From positions 706,001 through 770,000 of the forward strand of contig NZ_CP098323.1 of assembly GCF_023657595.1 (NCBI RefSeq): 64,000 bases of DNA, written 5' to 3'. Shown one piece after another: positions 8,579-17,203 of the stretch. This stretch comes from Cytobacillus firmus. GTDB taxonomy: Bacteria > Bacillota > Bacilli > Bacillales > Cytobacillaceae. Below the pieces are notes generated by a model. It was not told the origin of the DNA. It worked only from the letters and a program-made list of their open reading frames with translations, and made no database searches. Both the position numbers and the translations under genes were made by a program. Numbering within the stretch: position 1 is the stretch's first letter; each line of letters begins with the position of its first letter.

Positions 8579-9472
8579 ATGTTGAGCAGATATAAAAAAT
8601 TTGGTTCTTTTGTATTTTTGATAATGTTGATTCTTGCTGGGTGCAGCGACATAAAACAGAATTCAGCTGCATCCGATAATGAGTCTTCTTCACAAGATAA
8701 TGACTTTCAGAAATTTAAAACGGAAGATGGAGAAATAGAAATAAATATTTTCAATAAAGGAAGTTTTTCCGAAGCAACTTTAAAGCAAATAAAAGAGGAA
8801 ACTCTTTCCTTTTACACTGCACTGAAAAAAGAAAATGTATTGTTGTCTTCCCCATCAAAAATCTATTTACACCTCTATGATGAGAAGAAGGTAAGCTATG
8901 CGAGCGACAACACCATTCACCTCTACTGGGTGAAAGAAGGAAATTATCCTCTTATCCACGAACTTACCCATGTCATATTGGGTTACACTGAAGGACATGT
9001 GACACAGGAAGGTCTTGCGATTTTTATGCAGGATTCGTATTCAGACAGAGGAGCATTCCCCAATTTTCATGAAGATGTGCACGGTATTATGAAATATTTA
9101 ATGACACGAGGAATCAGCATTTCTCTGGAAACGCTGCTGAGAGAGGAAAAAATTTTCACTCAATCAAATTTAAATAAAGATTCCTATTCTTTAAGGTGGT
9201 TGGGGTATATTGAATCTGCTTCATTCTCAGATTTTCTTATTAATCAATATGGCATGGAAAAGTTTCTGAAAATATATGACCGCCCGAATTTAACTGATGA
9301 AATACATGCGGTCTATGGGAAAAAATTAGAACATTTTGAAATGGAATGGAAAGAGTTTCTTCAGAGAAAATCCATACCGAATGAAGAAACCATTCGCAGC
9401 TATGAACCTCAAATTCAAGAAATTATCAATCACTTGGAAGCAAATAAAGAACAGCTATTAAAAACTTCTTAA
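8579..9472 (+). CDS. Lipoprotein with gluzincin-type metalloprotease motif
   Basis: The 297-residue protein starts with a lipoprotein signal (LIMLILAGCSD, modified cysteine at about 22). A serine-rich linker is followed by a domain with the zinc motif HELTH (about residues 122-126) and a downstream glutamate in GHVTQEGLAIFMQ, the HExxH...E arrangement of gluzincins of the peptidase MA clan. The start has AGTGGGAGAG upstream. The protein should face the outside of the membrane; substrate and partners are not indicated. It stands alone, with insertion-sequence remnants upstream and an intergenic repeat plus a strong terminator downstream. Confidence 0.75.
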   Translation: MLSRYKKFGSFVFLIMLILAGCSDIKQNSAASDNESSSQDNDFQKFKTEDGEIEINIFNKGSFSEATLKQIKEETLSFYTALKKENVLLSSPSKIYLHLYDEKKVSYASDNTIHLYWVKEGNYPLIHELTHVILGYTEGHVTQEGLAIFMQDSYSDRGAFPNFHEDVHGIMKYLMTRGISISLETLLREEKIFTQSNLNKDSYSLRWLGYIESASFSDFLINQYGMEKFLKIYDRPNLTDEIHAVYGKKLEHFEMEWKEFLQRKSIPNEETIRSYEPQIQEIINHLEANKEQLLKTS

Positions 9473-9493
9473 TTCCAGAAGAATTTGAAGCAA

Positions 9494-9531
9494 TGTACTT
9501 AAACGAACGGGTGCGTTAGTTGAACAAGCCA
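9494..9531 (+). repeat. Palindromic intergenic repeat, copy 4
   Basis: TGTACTTAAAC, AACGGGTGC and TTAGTTGAA are in the same order and spacing as at 4319. It lies 20 bp after the lipoprotein gene and just before a 17-bp stem hairpin. Confidence 0.65.
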
Positions 9532-9534
9532 ATA

Positions 9535-9578
9535 TTATAAAATGGAACTTCCTAATTTGTGGAAGTTCCATTTTATAA
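9535..9578. terminator. Long perfect hairpin, bidirectional terminator
   Basis: A 17-bp perfect inverted repeat (TTATAAAATGGAACTTC with its complement) around a 10-base loop; the A/T ends give T-rich tails on both strands. It probably terminates the lipoprotein gene. Confidence 0.75.
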
Positions 9579-9687
9579 TTAATAACAACATTAAACTTTA
9601 ACAGAGCCTAAATGAAACATAACAATTACTAAATCATACATTAGGTATAGGCGGGAAAACGGATTTACAGGGAGGTGAAACCTCGAT

Positions 9688-9975
9688 ATGGAAATCATAC
9701 TATTTTTGGCCATACTGGGCTTATGCCTAATTGGTTTTAATTGGCTTATGGGATATAGAAAAAATCATATCACCATTGATCTGGATGAGAGGTATGTTGA
9801 CTTTAAAGAGTATGTTGAAGCAATCCAAATTGAACTTGCCAATCAAGGGAGAGAGGTCAGTTATATAGGGAATCGGAAATTCATTATTGATGGCCAGACC
9901 TATATTTTCATAGAACGCAATGTTTCGATGGGAGGCGTTCCCCTGCAGAGAACCATTCTGAAACCGGAAAAATGA
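9688..9975 (+). CDS. Small membrane-anchored hypothetical protein, 95 aa
   Basis: An N-terminal membrane helix (EIILFLAILGLCLIGFNWLMG) is followed by a soluble domain of about 70 residues rich in beta strands (REVSYIGNRKFIIDGQTYIFIERNV). GGGAGG lies 14 bp upstream of ATG 9688. The family is not recognised. It is monocistronic and convergent with trmL. Confidence 0.55.
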   Translation: MEIILFLAILGLCLIGFNWLMGYRKNHITIDLDERYVDFKEYVEAIQIELANQGREVSYIGNRKFIIDGQTYIFIERNVSMGGVPLQRTILKPEK

Positions 9976-10050
9976 TGGACTTGAAGTGCTAAAAAGAGAT
10001 AGGGGGACTGAATCAGTTTTGAGAATGTCTTTTATAGGAGGGCAAAGATA

Positions 10051-10080
10051 AACCATCTTCCAGCGCAGAAGATGGTTTAT
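10051..10080. terminator. Bidirectional terminator between the small membrane protein gene and trmL
   Basis: AAACCATCTT-CCAGCGCAG-AAGATGGTTT, with T-rich sequence on the plus side. It overlaps the trmL stop codon. Confidence 0.75.
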
Positions 10081-10547
10081 TTCATATTCGGGAATCGCTG
10101 CTGGCGCAATGCCTCGTATACCAATATCGCAGCTGTGCTCGAAAGGTTGAGTGATCGGACATTGCCATTCATAGGGATTCTTAAGAAGTGATCTTTATTT
10201 TCTTCCAGCAAGTCTTTTGGCAAGCCTGTGGTTTCTTTTCCAAACATAAAATAGTGCTCCTTTGAGACATCACTGAAATCAAAGGATGAATGGGCCTGTT
10301 CACCAAAGGTTTCAATATAGTAAAACTCGCCCTGGTTTTTTGAGAAAAATTCATCCATGGAATCATAATACGATATGTTCACAGAGTCCCAGAAATCAAA
10401 GCCTGCCCGCTTGATCATTTCCGGCTCTGTTGAAAAGCCAAGCGGCCGGATTAAATGCAGAGCTGTATCTGTTCCAGCACAAGTCAGGGCAATATTTCCG
10501 GTGTTGGCCGGAATATCCGGCTGATATAGTACGACATGTATGGCCAA
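10077..10547 (-). CDS. trmL: tRNA (cytidine/uridine-34 2'-O)-methyltransferase TrmL
   Basis: The 156-residue protein is a minimal SPOUT methyltransferase. Characteristic are the start IHVVLYQPDIPANTGNIALTC, the block LGFSTEPEMIKRAGFDFWDSV, FGKETTGLP and the knot motif MNGNVRSLNLSSTAAILVYEALRQ. TrmL methylates the ribose of the wobble base of tRNA-Leu isoacceptors using SAM. The length is typical. It is transcribed alone, with upstream sequence shared with the end of the citM region. Confidence 0.93.
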   Translation of the reverse strand: MAIHVVLYQPDIPANTGNIALTCAGTDTALHLIRPLGFSTEPEMIKRAGFDFWDSVNISYYDSMDEFFSKNQGEFYYIETFGEQAHSSFDFSDVSKEHYFMFGKETTGLPKDLLEENKDHFLRIPMNGNVRSLNLSSTAAILVYEALRQQRFPNMK

Positions 10548-10646
10548 GGGTTGTCACCTCAATGTTTTGATTTAGCCTTTAAATTATAGCATACGATCAA
10601 ATGCGAGGTGAAAACACCAGTATTCGCTAGGTCGAACAAGATATCA

Positions 10647-11969
10647 TTAAATCGAAATAACACCAAATAAAATGGCAGCCATAATCATAAATAGTGAAGA
10701 GGCAACTGCCCATTTTAATGCAAAGCGCTGATTTTGGCCATAGTCAATGCCGATCATTCCGACTAGCAGGTACCCTGCGGCATAGAGCGGGCTTAGCACG
10801 TGAGCAGGCTGGCCGAGCACTGATGCACGGGCAATTTCAGCCATAGGAATATTGTAGCTCGCAGCCGTTTCTCCTATGATCGGGATAATTCCATAATAAT
10901 AGGGGTCGTTCGCCATGAAATACGTAAATGGCATGCTTGTGATCGCTGTAATTAATGGCAGCTGTGATCCCAGTTGATCCGGAATGACTTGAACAAGCGC
11001 TGTCGCCATTGCGTCCACCATTTCAGTTCCGTTCATGATTCCTGTGAATATACCAGAAGCAAAGACTAAGGCGACAACTGCGAGGACATTTCCAGCATGC
11101 GCGGCAACACGTTCTTTTTGCTGCACCAGGTTTGGGTAATTAATCATCGCGGCAATCGCAAAGCCTAACATAAAGAGAACAGGGAGCGGCAGCAATCCGG
11201 CGATTAAGGCAATCAGAAGAGCTATGGTCAGTCCTGCATTTATCCAAATCAGCTTTGGACGCTGCAGATCTGCAAGCGATTCTCTGCTGACAGCAGCGGC
11301 TACCTGTTCTTCTGCAGTCTGCAGCTCCCTGATAGCTGAATCATCCATTTGGCGGATTCCGATTCGTTTCCGTTCCTTAATGCCAAAGTACCAGGCAGCA
11401 AGGAAGGCAAAAAGAATGCCGGCTGCCATTACAGGAATCAGCGGAAGGAACACTTCTTCGGTTGTAAGCTGCAGAGAACTGATGACTCTGGCTGTCGGTC
11501 CGCCCCAGGGTGTCATGTTCATAACGCCGATGGAGAGAAGGGCGAGCGTTGCCAGCATATATAAATTCATATTCAGCTTTTTATATAGAGGCAGCATGGC
11601 TGTAACAGTAATAATGAACGTTGTTGTTCCATCTCCGTCCAGAGCGACCAGCGACGCGAGAGCAACAGTTCCAAGGGCAATCTTTAGCGGGTCCCCCTTA
11701 ACAATCCGCAAAATCGTATTCACAATTGGTTCAAACAAGCCAGCATCAATCATAATGCCGAAATAGAGGATAGCAAATACAAGCATCACGCCTGTAGGAG
11801 CAACCTGCTTAATCCCTTCAAGCATCATATCCCCAATCCCTGTATAGAAGCCGCCAATTAAAGCAAATATAATCGGAACAATAATTAATGCCAATAGGGC
11901 AGACATTCGTTTCGTCATAATTAAAGCCATAAAAACTGCAACCATACAATATCCAAGCAATGCGAGCAT
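10647..11969 (-). CDS. citM: CitM-type divalent metal-citrate:H+ symporter (CitMHS family)
   Basis: The 440-residue protein has about 11-12 membrane segments and the CitMHS signatures ALVALDGDGTTTFIITVTAMLPLYKKL, NMTPWGGPTARV, FTYFMANDPYYYGIIPI and LGQPAHVLSPLYAAGYLL. In Bacillus, CitM takes up citrate complexed with Mg2+ or related ions. The start has AGGAGGGG at good spacing. A perfect cre box lies 20 bp upstream, so carbon catabolite repression by CcpA is expected. The CitST-like pair immediately upstream (12207-14538) is the likely citrate-sensing activator, as in Bacillus subtilis. Confidence 0.92.
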   Translation of the reverse strand: MLALLGYCMVAVFMALIMTKRMSALLALIIVPIIFALIGGFYTGIGDMMLEGIKQVAPTGVMLVFAILYFGIMIDAGLFEPIVNTILRIVKGDPLKIALGTVALASLVALDGDGTTTFIITVTAMLPLYKKLNMNLYMLATLALLSIGVMNMTPWGGPTARVISSLQLTTEEVFLPLIPVMAAGILFAFLAAWYFGIKERKRIGIRQMDDSAIRELQTAEEQVAAAVSRESLADLQRPKLIWINAGLTIALLIALIAGLLPLPVLFMLGFAIAAMINYPNLVQQKERVAAHAGNVLAVVALVFASGIFTGIMNGTEMVDAMATALVQVIPDQLGSQLPLITAITSMPFTYFMANDPYYYGIIPIIGETAASYNIPMAEIARASVLGQPAHVLSPLYAAGYLLVGMIGIDYGQNQRFALKWAVASSLFMIMAAILFGVISI

Positions 11970-11988
11970 AAAACCCCTCCTAATTATT

Positions 11989-12002
11989 TGTAAGCGCTTC
12001 CT
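11989..12002. promoter_or_regulatory. cre box (CcpA operator) upstream of citM
   Basis: TGTAAGCGCTTCCT fits the consensus TGNAANCGNWNNCW at every constrained position. It lies 20 bp from the citM start codon, a roadblock position or one overlapping the transcription start. Confidence 0.8.
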
Positions 12003-12173
12003 TTTGACTCACTTTATCAGGGGTGCTCCTCAAAGGCTAGATTAGTTGTTTAAGTTGAATAAAACATAATAATTTCATAATTTTCATATTTTTTATGAAA
12101 CTGGAGATGAAGACTTATTGGGTTACCCATGATCCTTGAAGCGGGGATATGGGAGGGAGGAGTTCTGCTTTCC

Positions 12174-12208
12174 AAAAAAAAGCAAGCCCCTTTATAGGAG
12201 GGCTTGCT
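12174..12208 (-). terminator. Terminator of the citrate two-component operon
   Basis: On the minus strand AGCAAGCCC and GGGGCTTGCT form a stem followed by eight T. It overlaps the regulator stop codon. Confidence 0.88.
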
Positions 12209-12902
12209 AGAGTTGTTTGTATCGGCGTTCGGGGCGGCCTACACTGCCATAGACTATATCCACTTCCACAAGGTCAATAGAAACCAGGTACTCTAAATAG
12301 CGCCTTGCCGTGGAGTGGCTTGCGCCAATTTGCATTCCTACTTCTTCAGCATTCAGGCTTGTGGATGCTGCTTTCATTGCTTGTGTAACTTTTCTCAGTG
12401 TATGTTTGTCGATGCCTTTTGGCAAAGCTTCAGCCTCGTGCTTTGTCTCCGCAGCAGGGGAACTTTTTTGAAAGAGCCGCTGTATTTGATCTTGTTTAAT
12501 TTGAGCATTGGTTTGCCAGGCGTGCCTTGTTTGGCTGTACTCTTCTAAAGTTGAAAAGAAGCTTTCAACCATTATGGGCTTCAGCAGATAGCTATATGCT
12601 CCCCCGCGCATGGCATCTCTTACGGTTTTAGCATCATTTGAAGCTGTTATCATGATGATATCGATATGGCGATGGTTGTGTTTGATCTGAAACAGCAAAT
12701 CAATGCCATTGGCGTCCGGCAGGTGAACATCGAGCAAGATCAAGTCAGGTGTAATCACGTTTAGCAATTGAATCGTTTCAGAAGCAGTTTGTGCTTTCCC
12801 TATGACAGTGAAATCCTGTCTTTTTTGGATAAGCTGTTCATATACAGACGAAGCGACAGGGTCATCCTCAACGATAAGCACCCCAATTGATGGGTTAGTC
12901 AT
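12207..12902 (-). CDS. citT: CitT/DctR-type response regulator
   Basis: The 231-residue protein has a receiver domain (VLIVEDDPV, phosphorylation site LILLDVHLP, MITAS, KPI) and a C-terminal HTH with the block EVGMQIGASHSTARRYLEYLV ending VGRPERRYKQL, characteristic of the CitT/DcuR/DctR group. It overlaps the sensor gene by 8 bp, implying coupled translation. The target is inferred to be citM, the next gene downstream. The assignment to CitT and not DctR rests on that neighbour. Confidence 0.85.
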   Translation of the reverse strand: MTNPSIGVLIVEDDPVASSVYEQLIQKRQDFTVIGKAQTASETIQLLNVITPDLILLDVHLPDANGIDLLFQIKHNHRHIDIIMITASNDAKTVRDAMRGGAYSYLLKPIMVESFFSTLEEYSQTRHAWQTNAQIKQDQIQRLFQKSSPAAETKHEAEALPKGIDKHTLRKVTQAMKAASTSLNAEEVGMQIGASHSTARRYLEYLVSIDLVEVDIVYGSVGRPERRYKQL

Positions 12903-14538
12903 GATTTTCTCTCTCCTCCGCGGTTGTGTGTTCAGGATTGTTTTTTGGAATGGCGATGGTCATACATGTTCCTTCTAACCGGTCTGTCCGGTACCATTCC
13001 CCTCCAAGCTGGCCTAGTGCATGCTGCATGATTGTCAGGCCCAGGCCGTGCTGCGGGTGGTTTTTAGTTGTGGCTCCTTCGGTGAAAAAGTAGGCTTCTT
13101 CTTCGGAGGTCATGCCTTTGCCATTGTCTTCGATATCCATAACAAGCTCGTCTCCATAGTCTGTAAAGGACAAGTGGACAGCGGCGCTCTTTCCTTTCCA
13201 TTCAGAAGATGCTTCAAGAGCATTATCAATCAGATTGCCAATTACAGTAACGACATGTTCACTTTGAATGGTATCAGGGAAGTCCAGCCATTGGCTGTTT
13301 TCATCAAAGGTGATTGAGACTTTCATTTCTTTGGCCCGGTTCACTTTCCCAAGAAGAACGGCAACAATTAAAGGATCTTTTATGGTGGACATTAAAAAGG
13401 TGACAGTCTGCTGCAGTTCCTGCACCTCCATCTTCATAAATGCCTTAGCCTCTTCGTAACGCTCCAGTAGCAGGAGCCCGTTTAATGTATTCAATTTATT
13501 TAAATATTCATGGGTCTGTGCCCGAATATGGTTCGCGTGCTGCCGGATCTCAATAAGTTCATTCGCCAGATCTTCTACTTCAGAGAAGGGGCGGATAGTC
13601 AGCACTATACCTGATATTTCCGTTTCTTCAGCTAAGATGGGCGAAATGTCTACAATATATATCGAGTTCTTGATGAGCGCTTGTTCCTGGATTAATCGGT
13701 TCGGATTCTGTAATGCCGTTCTGATAAGCGCTTTCAAGTGAGGCTCTGTCAGTGTACCTTCTGCATGATCCCCCAGAATGTCACGTGCTTTTTTATTGGC
13801 TGATAAAATTTGGAGCGCAGGGCTAATGGCAAGAGTGGCGTCCCCAATCGACTCCAGAATAGCCTGTTTTTCAGAAAAGGCATGGGAAATCTCCTCGGGC
13901 TCTAAATTAAATATTAGCCTTTTGACTCGTCTGGCAATATAAAATGCGCCTGGTATTCCAATCAGAAGGGCAAGTCCTCCGAAAGCTGCTACCCGCAGCT
14001 GATAAACAAAGATTCTACTTTCTACTTCATTCGTTAAGAAGCCAACGGAAGAAACACCGATAATAGTACCTGCCTCATCATAAATGGGTGTTTTCGCTTT
14101 AACTGCTTCTCCTAAGACGCCATTTCCTATGAAAATAACAGAATCTCCAGAGAGCGGGGCTTTGTTGCTTGTTTCTGTCTCTTTCCCTATTTGATCCGGG
14201 TAAGGATGGGAATAACGGATGCCAGCCTCGTTCGCTATTACAATATAATCTGCACCTGTCCGCTCTCTAAGTTTCTCGGCAATCGGCTGTATAAGCTGTG
14301 CCGGATGTTCTGCATCAAACGCATCGATAATGGAATTGTTTTCAGCGACCAATTCGGCAACGGTCAGTGCCTGCTGTCCAGTGGTTCTCTCAATCATTTG
14401 ATCAATGATGGAGGAAAAAGAAATAATTATTAACAGTATGCAAAGTATGAGTACAGTAAGAACAAGCAGAACCATTTGCCCGAAAAGCCCCGGCCGTTTT
14501 AATTTAATAAGTTTCGACACTTTGGCCACCTCTGGCAA
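12895..14538 (-). CDS. citS: CitS/DcuS-type sensor histidine kinase
   Basis: The 547-residue protein shows TM1 (about 18-40), an extracytoplasmic Cache/PDC sensor with the carboxylate-binding block ADYIVIANEAGIRYSHPYPDQIG, TM2 (about 182-203), a PAS domain (about 225-330, AILESIGDATLAIS), the SpoOB-type phosphoacceptor region RAQTHEYLNKLNTLNG and an HATPase with GNLIDNALEAS, DNGKGM and HGLGL. This is the CitA/DcuS family that senses citrate or C4-dicarboxylates outside the cell. No ribosome binding site stronger than GGTGGCC-like sequence is visible. Confidence 0.88.
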   Translation of the reverse strand: MPEVAKVSKLIKLKRPGLFGQMVLLVLTVLILCILLIIISFSSIIDQMIERTTGQQALTVAELVAENNSIIDAFDAEHPAQLIQPIAEKLRERTGADYIVIANEAGIRYSHPYPDQIGKETETSNKAPLSGDSVIFIGNGVLGEAVKAKTPIYDEAGTIIGVSSVGFLTNEVESRIFVYQLRVAAFGGLALLIGIPGAFYIARRVKRLIFNLEPEEISHAFSEKQAILESIGDATLAISPALQILSANKKARDILGDHAEGTLTEPHLKALIRTALQNPNRLIQEQALIKNSIYIVDISPILAEETEISGIVLTIRPFSEVEDLANELIEIRQHANHIRAQTHEYLNKLNTLNGLLLLERYEEAKAFMKMEVQELQQTVTFLMSTIKDPLIVAVLLGKVNRAKEMKVSITFDENSQWLDFPDTIQSEHVVTVIGNLIDNALEASSEWKGKSAAVHLSFTDYGDELVMDIEDNGKGMTSEEEAYFFTEGATTKNHPQHGLGLTIMQHALGQLGGEWYRTDRLEGTCMTIAIPKNNPEHTTAEERENHD

Positions 14539-14717
14539 TTTTATTTACTACTAGATTAAAGGAGGCAATTCCATTCGGCAAGGTAAAGTTTAATCTCAGT
14601 ACGTGCCATTCAAAATTTGAGTATTGCCCGCCTGTGCACTTTTTTCAGAATAGAGTAATTTTTGTAAAAATATGTTAAACTATATTTTAGAAAGTAAATG
14701 AAAAGGAGGAAAAAATC

Positions 14718-15053
14718 ATACGGACTAAATATTTTATTATTTTTCTTTTGGCCTTTTTGGCTGAAGCGGGTGTAACGTTTTTCGTTGCTTCCACATTCTC
14801 TGTAAGGTTCATTGAGGTCATGTTTTTTACTGGAATGGCTTTTGCTGGCCTTAGCTTTTACTTTTCAAGCAGCGGGGGAGTCATTTCCGATTTCAGTTCT
14901 TCAAATGCAAGCGCACAAACAGGCCTCATCCAAAAGCGGGAAGTGTTTGTGTTTAGGAGGGGGCCAGTCTTCACTTCCTCCATCATTTTTTTCTCCATTG
15001 GATTAGTGCTGTTTATTCTGCTTATTTCAGGTGTTATTCCGCCTGCAGATTAA
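14718..15053 (+). CDS. Small integral membrane protein with probable ATA start
   Basis: The frame has a possible TTG start at 14748 without a ribosome binding site. Ten codons upstream, ATA (14718) is preceded by a full AAAAGGAGG at 8 bp spacing and would give IRTKYFIIFLLAFLAEAG, so the gene seems to start at ATA, possibly mutated from ATG. The 111-residue protein has three hydrophobic segments and a conserved-looking SSSGGVISDFSSSNASAQTG stretch that probably forms a loop. Family and function are not recognised. Confidence 0.6.
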   Translation: MRTKYFIIFLLAFLAEAGVTFFVASTFSVRFIEVMFFTGMAFAGLSFYFSSSGGVISDFSSSNASAQTGLIQKREVFVFRRGPVFTSSIIFFSIGLVLFILLISGVIPPAD

Positions 15054-15066
15054 GGTGTGGTGCTAA

Positions 15067-15233
15067 ATGAGCAAGAATACCATTTATTCCAGGAAGGAAA
15101 TTAAAAACCATAAAACCAGGCTAGGTACATATTTGATGACTCTATTATAGGTAATAGCATACTTAAACTTTTGGGAGCATTTTTTATAGTAGCATTAATT
15201 AAATTAATGCCTAGAAATAATGATTCACTATAA
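15067..15233 (+). pseudogene. Possible frameshifted small membrane protein
   Basis: ATG 15067 (AAGGTG upstream) opens MSKNTIYSRKEIKNHK and soon stops. A neighbouring frame continues QARYIFDDSIIGNSILKLLG then AFFIVALIKLMPRN to a TAA at 15231. A one-base shift near 15115 would join them into about 55 residues with one membrane helix. The evidence is only composition and the ribosome binding site. Confidence 0.3.
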
Positions 15234-15265
15234 TCTGCATTGTACAAACGGAAAAGGGGTGTTAT

Positions 15266-15784
15266 ATGAAGATTAGGGCAGCTGAATTATCAGATGCAGG
15301 CGGGATTGCTAAGGTACACGTTGACAGCTGGAGAACTACATACAAAAATATTATCCCAGAAGAATTCTTAGAGAATTTATCATATCAAAGCCGTGAAGAG
15401 TTATGGATTAATATTATTCCAAAGGGGATTGTCTTTGTGGCAGAAAATGATGAAGGACAGATTGTTGGTTTTTCATCTGGCGGCAAGGAAAGAAGTGGAG
15501 ATTACAAAGAATACCAGGGAGAACTCAGTTCCATCTATATTTTGAAAGAATTTCAAGGGCAAGGAATAGGTAAGGCTCTTGTTAAATCTGTAACTAAGGA
15601 ATTGGGGAAATCAGGGATGAACACCATGCTCGTTTTTGTTTTAGCGGATAATAATTCCACGCTATTTTATGAGGCCATGGGCGGCAAGGTCATTGATAAG
15701 ATTGAAGTTGAGATTGCAGGAAAGAAACTTTATGAACTTGTTTACGGCTGGGATACAATTGATACTTTAAGTGGACAGGAATGA
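15266..15784 (+). CDS. GNAT family N-acetyltransferase
   Basis: The 172-residue GNAT protein starts MKIRAAELSDAGGIAKVHVDSWRTTYKNIIPEEFL, a pattern common to the YkkB/YitI-like subgroup. The acetyl-CoA pyrophosphate loop is LKEFQGQGIGKALV (Q/R-x-x-G-x-G/A). AAAGGGGTG precedes the ATG. The substrate is unknown. It lies alone between small membrane protein genes. Confidence 0.85.
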   Translation: MKIRAAELSDAGGIAKVHVDSWRTTYKNIIPEEFLENLSYQSREELWINIIPKGIVFVAENDEGQIVGFSSGGKERSGDYKEYQGELSSIYILKEFQGQGIGKALVKSVTKELGKSGMNTMLVFVLADNNSTLFYEAMGGKVIDKIEVEIAGKKLYELVYGWDTIDTLSGQE

Positions 15785-15828
15785 ACTCATAACAACATAG
15801 GAAGTCATGCAAAATAGGAGAACCATCC

Positions 15829-16104
15829 ATGCTATATATTAAATTTTGTCTATACCAATTCTTTTTATTTTCAGCGCTTTTTGTTTTAAACATCCGTTTT
15901 GATCAGTATATCAGCAGGCCATTTACCAAGGTTGATTTTATAGCCATATGTATCAGTGTGCCTGTCCTCATCATTATTTTTATCGTTATAAGCAAGTTAT
16001 ATAGACGTTTCGACGCTATTAGACTGAGAAATAAAATATTTATCTCCATACCCGTTTTTATCCTGTCAGTCTTCTTTATAGGGTTTCTTGATTCATTGCT
16101 CTGA
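15829..16104 (+). CDS. Hypothetical membrane protein, 91 aa
   Basis: Three hydrophobic segments (about 5-21, 35-55 and 70-88) separated by basic loops (SKLYRRFDAIRLRNK) indicate a small polytopic membrane protein. AGGAG lies 12 bp upstream of the ATG. The family is not recognised. Confidence 0.5.
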   Translation: MLYIKFCLYQFFLFSALFVLNIRFDQYISRPFTKVDFIAICISVPVLIIIFIVISKLYRRFDAIRLRNKIFISIPVFILSVFFIGFLDSLL

Positions 16105-16171
16105 GGTCCATATTAAAAATACTTGCTGCTTAGCGAACAGTACAGGGCAAGCAGTTCCCAAATGGAGTTGA

Positions 16172-16399
16172 GTGATTTTGAGTAATAAAAACCATTCAAT
16201 ATTGGATAAATGGCGTGCGAAATATGGAGCAATTGTTATCGCATTTAGTTGTTTATTAAGTTTAATCAGCAGCTGGGGTAAGAATTGGATTCTTACAGGT
16301 GTTTTGGGCTTAGGTGTTTTTCTTTGTGGAGCAATCGGTTTTTTTGATATAAGGCGTGCCAGGACGGATTTTAAACAGAAATTGCAGGGAGAGAAATGA
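16172..16399 (+). CDS. Small hypothetical membrane protein, 75 aa
   Basis: The GTG start has TGGAG at suitable spacing. Two membrane segments (about 18-36 and 40-58) are followed by a charged tail FDIRRARTDFKQKLQGEK. It may form a unit with the VOC gene that follows. The family is not recognised. Confidence 0.5.
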   Translation: MILSNKNHSILDKWRAKYGAIVIAFSCLLSLISSWGKNWILTGVLGLGVFLCGAIGFFDIRRARTDFKQKLQGEK

Positions 16400-16457
16400 A
16401 TGAATCTGGGTGCTCCAATCGCATTTATTGCAAATAATATATGAGGAGATGACGAAA

Positions 16458-16877
16458 ATGAGCGAGAAATTATTACGAGTAGGTACAACCTATATACCAG
16501 TAACAAATGTAGAGCTTTCCTCTGAGTGGTATGTAAATAAATTAGGAGCAGAGTTAAGCTACAAAGATGGAGACAAAGCAATTTTAAATTTTGCCAATCA
16601 GAGTATTTTTCTTGTGAAATCTAAGGAGGATCAAAGCGCCAATTTCTTGGATATTTACGGCAATGAGCGATTTTCGCTTACATTTGAAGTTAATGGATTA
16701 AGTGCCTTAGAAGCCATTCATAGAGACTTTAAGCAAAGTGGAATGAGAGTTGGAGAGATCGAAGACAGAGGACACTCTGGAAGGAATTTTGTCTTTTATG
16801 ATTTAGACGGCAATAAATTTGATGTTTGGAGTGAATTAAGTCCAGCCTTCAAAGAGAAATATCTCATTTCCAAATAG
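16458..16877 (+). CDS. VOC (glyoxalase/bleomycin resistance) superfamily protein
   Basis: The 139 residues make the paired beta-alpha-beta-beta-beta modules of the VOC fold: an opening TYIPVTNVELSSEWYVNKLGAELSYKDG and a closing NFVFYDLDGNKFDVWSE with a candidate metal-binding glutamate. ATG 16458 is chosen because GAGGAG ends 9 bp before it; the longer frame from 16410 adds a tail that does not look native. Substrate unknown. Confidence 0.82.
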   Translation: MSEKLLRVGTTYIPVTNVELSSEWYVNKLGAELSYKDGDKAILNFANQSIFLVKSKEDQSANFLDIYGNERFSLTFEVNGLSALEAIHRDFKQSGMRVGEIEDRGHSGRNFVFYDLDGNKFDVWSELSPAFKEKYLISK

Positions 16878-16944
16878 ATATTTTAATGAGGATCAAGGTT
16901 TTCATAATACATTTATAATAAGTGAAAGGTTGAAGAATAGTCGA

Positions 16945-16976
16945 AATCAGCTGCTGTCCAGGCTGATTTTTTTTTA
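16945..16976 (+). terminator. Terminator after the VOC gene
   Basis: AATCAGC and GCTGATT flank a 10-base loop and are followed by nine T. Confidence 0.85.
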
Positions 16977-17075
16977 TTAAAGGGGGAGGTTTTCTTAATT
17001 GAAACTTATTCTCCAACTATCCGTAATATCAAAAGAGATTTGAAACTTAGTCATAAATGAGATAAGGAAAAAACA

Positions 17076-17189
17076 TTGGATATCATTATTGGGGTGGCAA
17101 TTGTAGTGGCTTTAATCGGGTTACCTCTATTATTGTTCACATGGTCATTAGTGAGATTAGTTGATTTGATAAAGAACGATAAAAGATAG
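17076..17189 (+). CDS. 37-residue membrane peptide
   Basis: A TTG start with AAGG eight bases upstream opens MDIIIGVAIVVALIGLPLLL and continues FTWSLVRLVDLIKNDKR. It has one membrane helix and a basic tail. A terminator follows the stop by 14 bp, which supports a real transcript. The composition resembles small membrane peptides of Bacillus; no family was recognised. Confidence 0.45.
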   Translation: MDIIIGVAIVVALIGLPLLLFTWSLVRLVDLIKNDKR

Positions 17190-17203
17190 TAAACAAACAA
17201 AAA

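Noticed and set aside
11224-11766. 180-codon frame opposite citM
   Set aside because: It is antisense to a well-recognised transporter and is a typical shadow frame.
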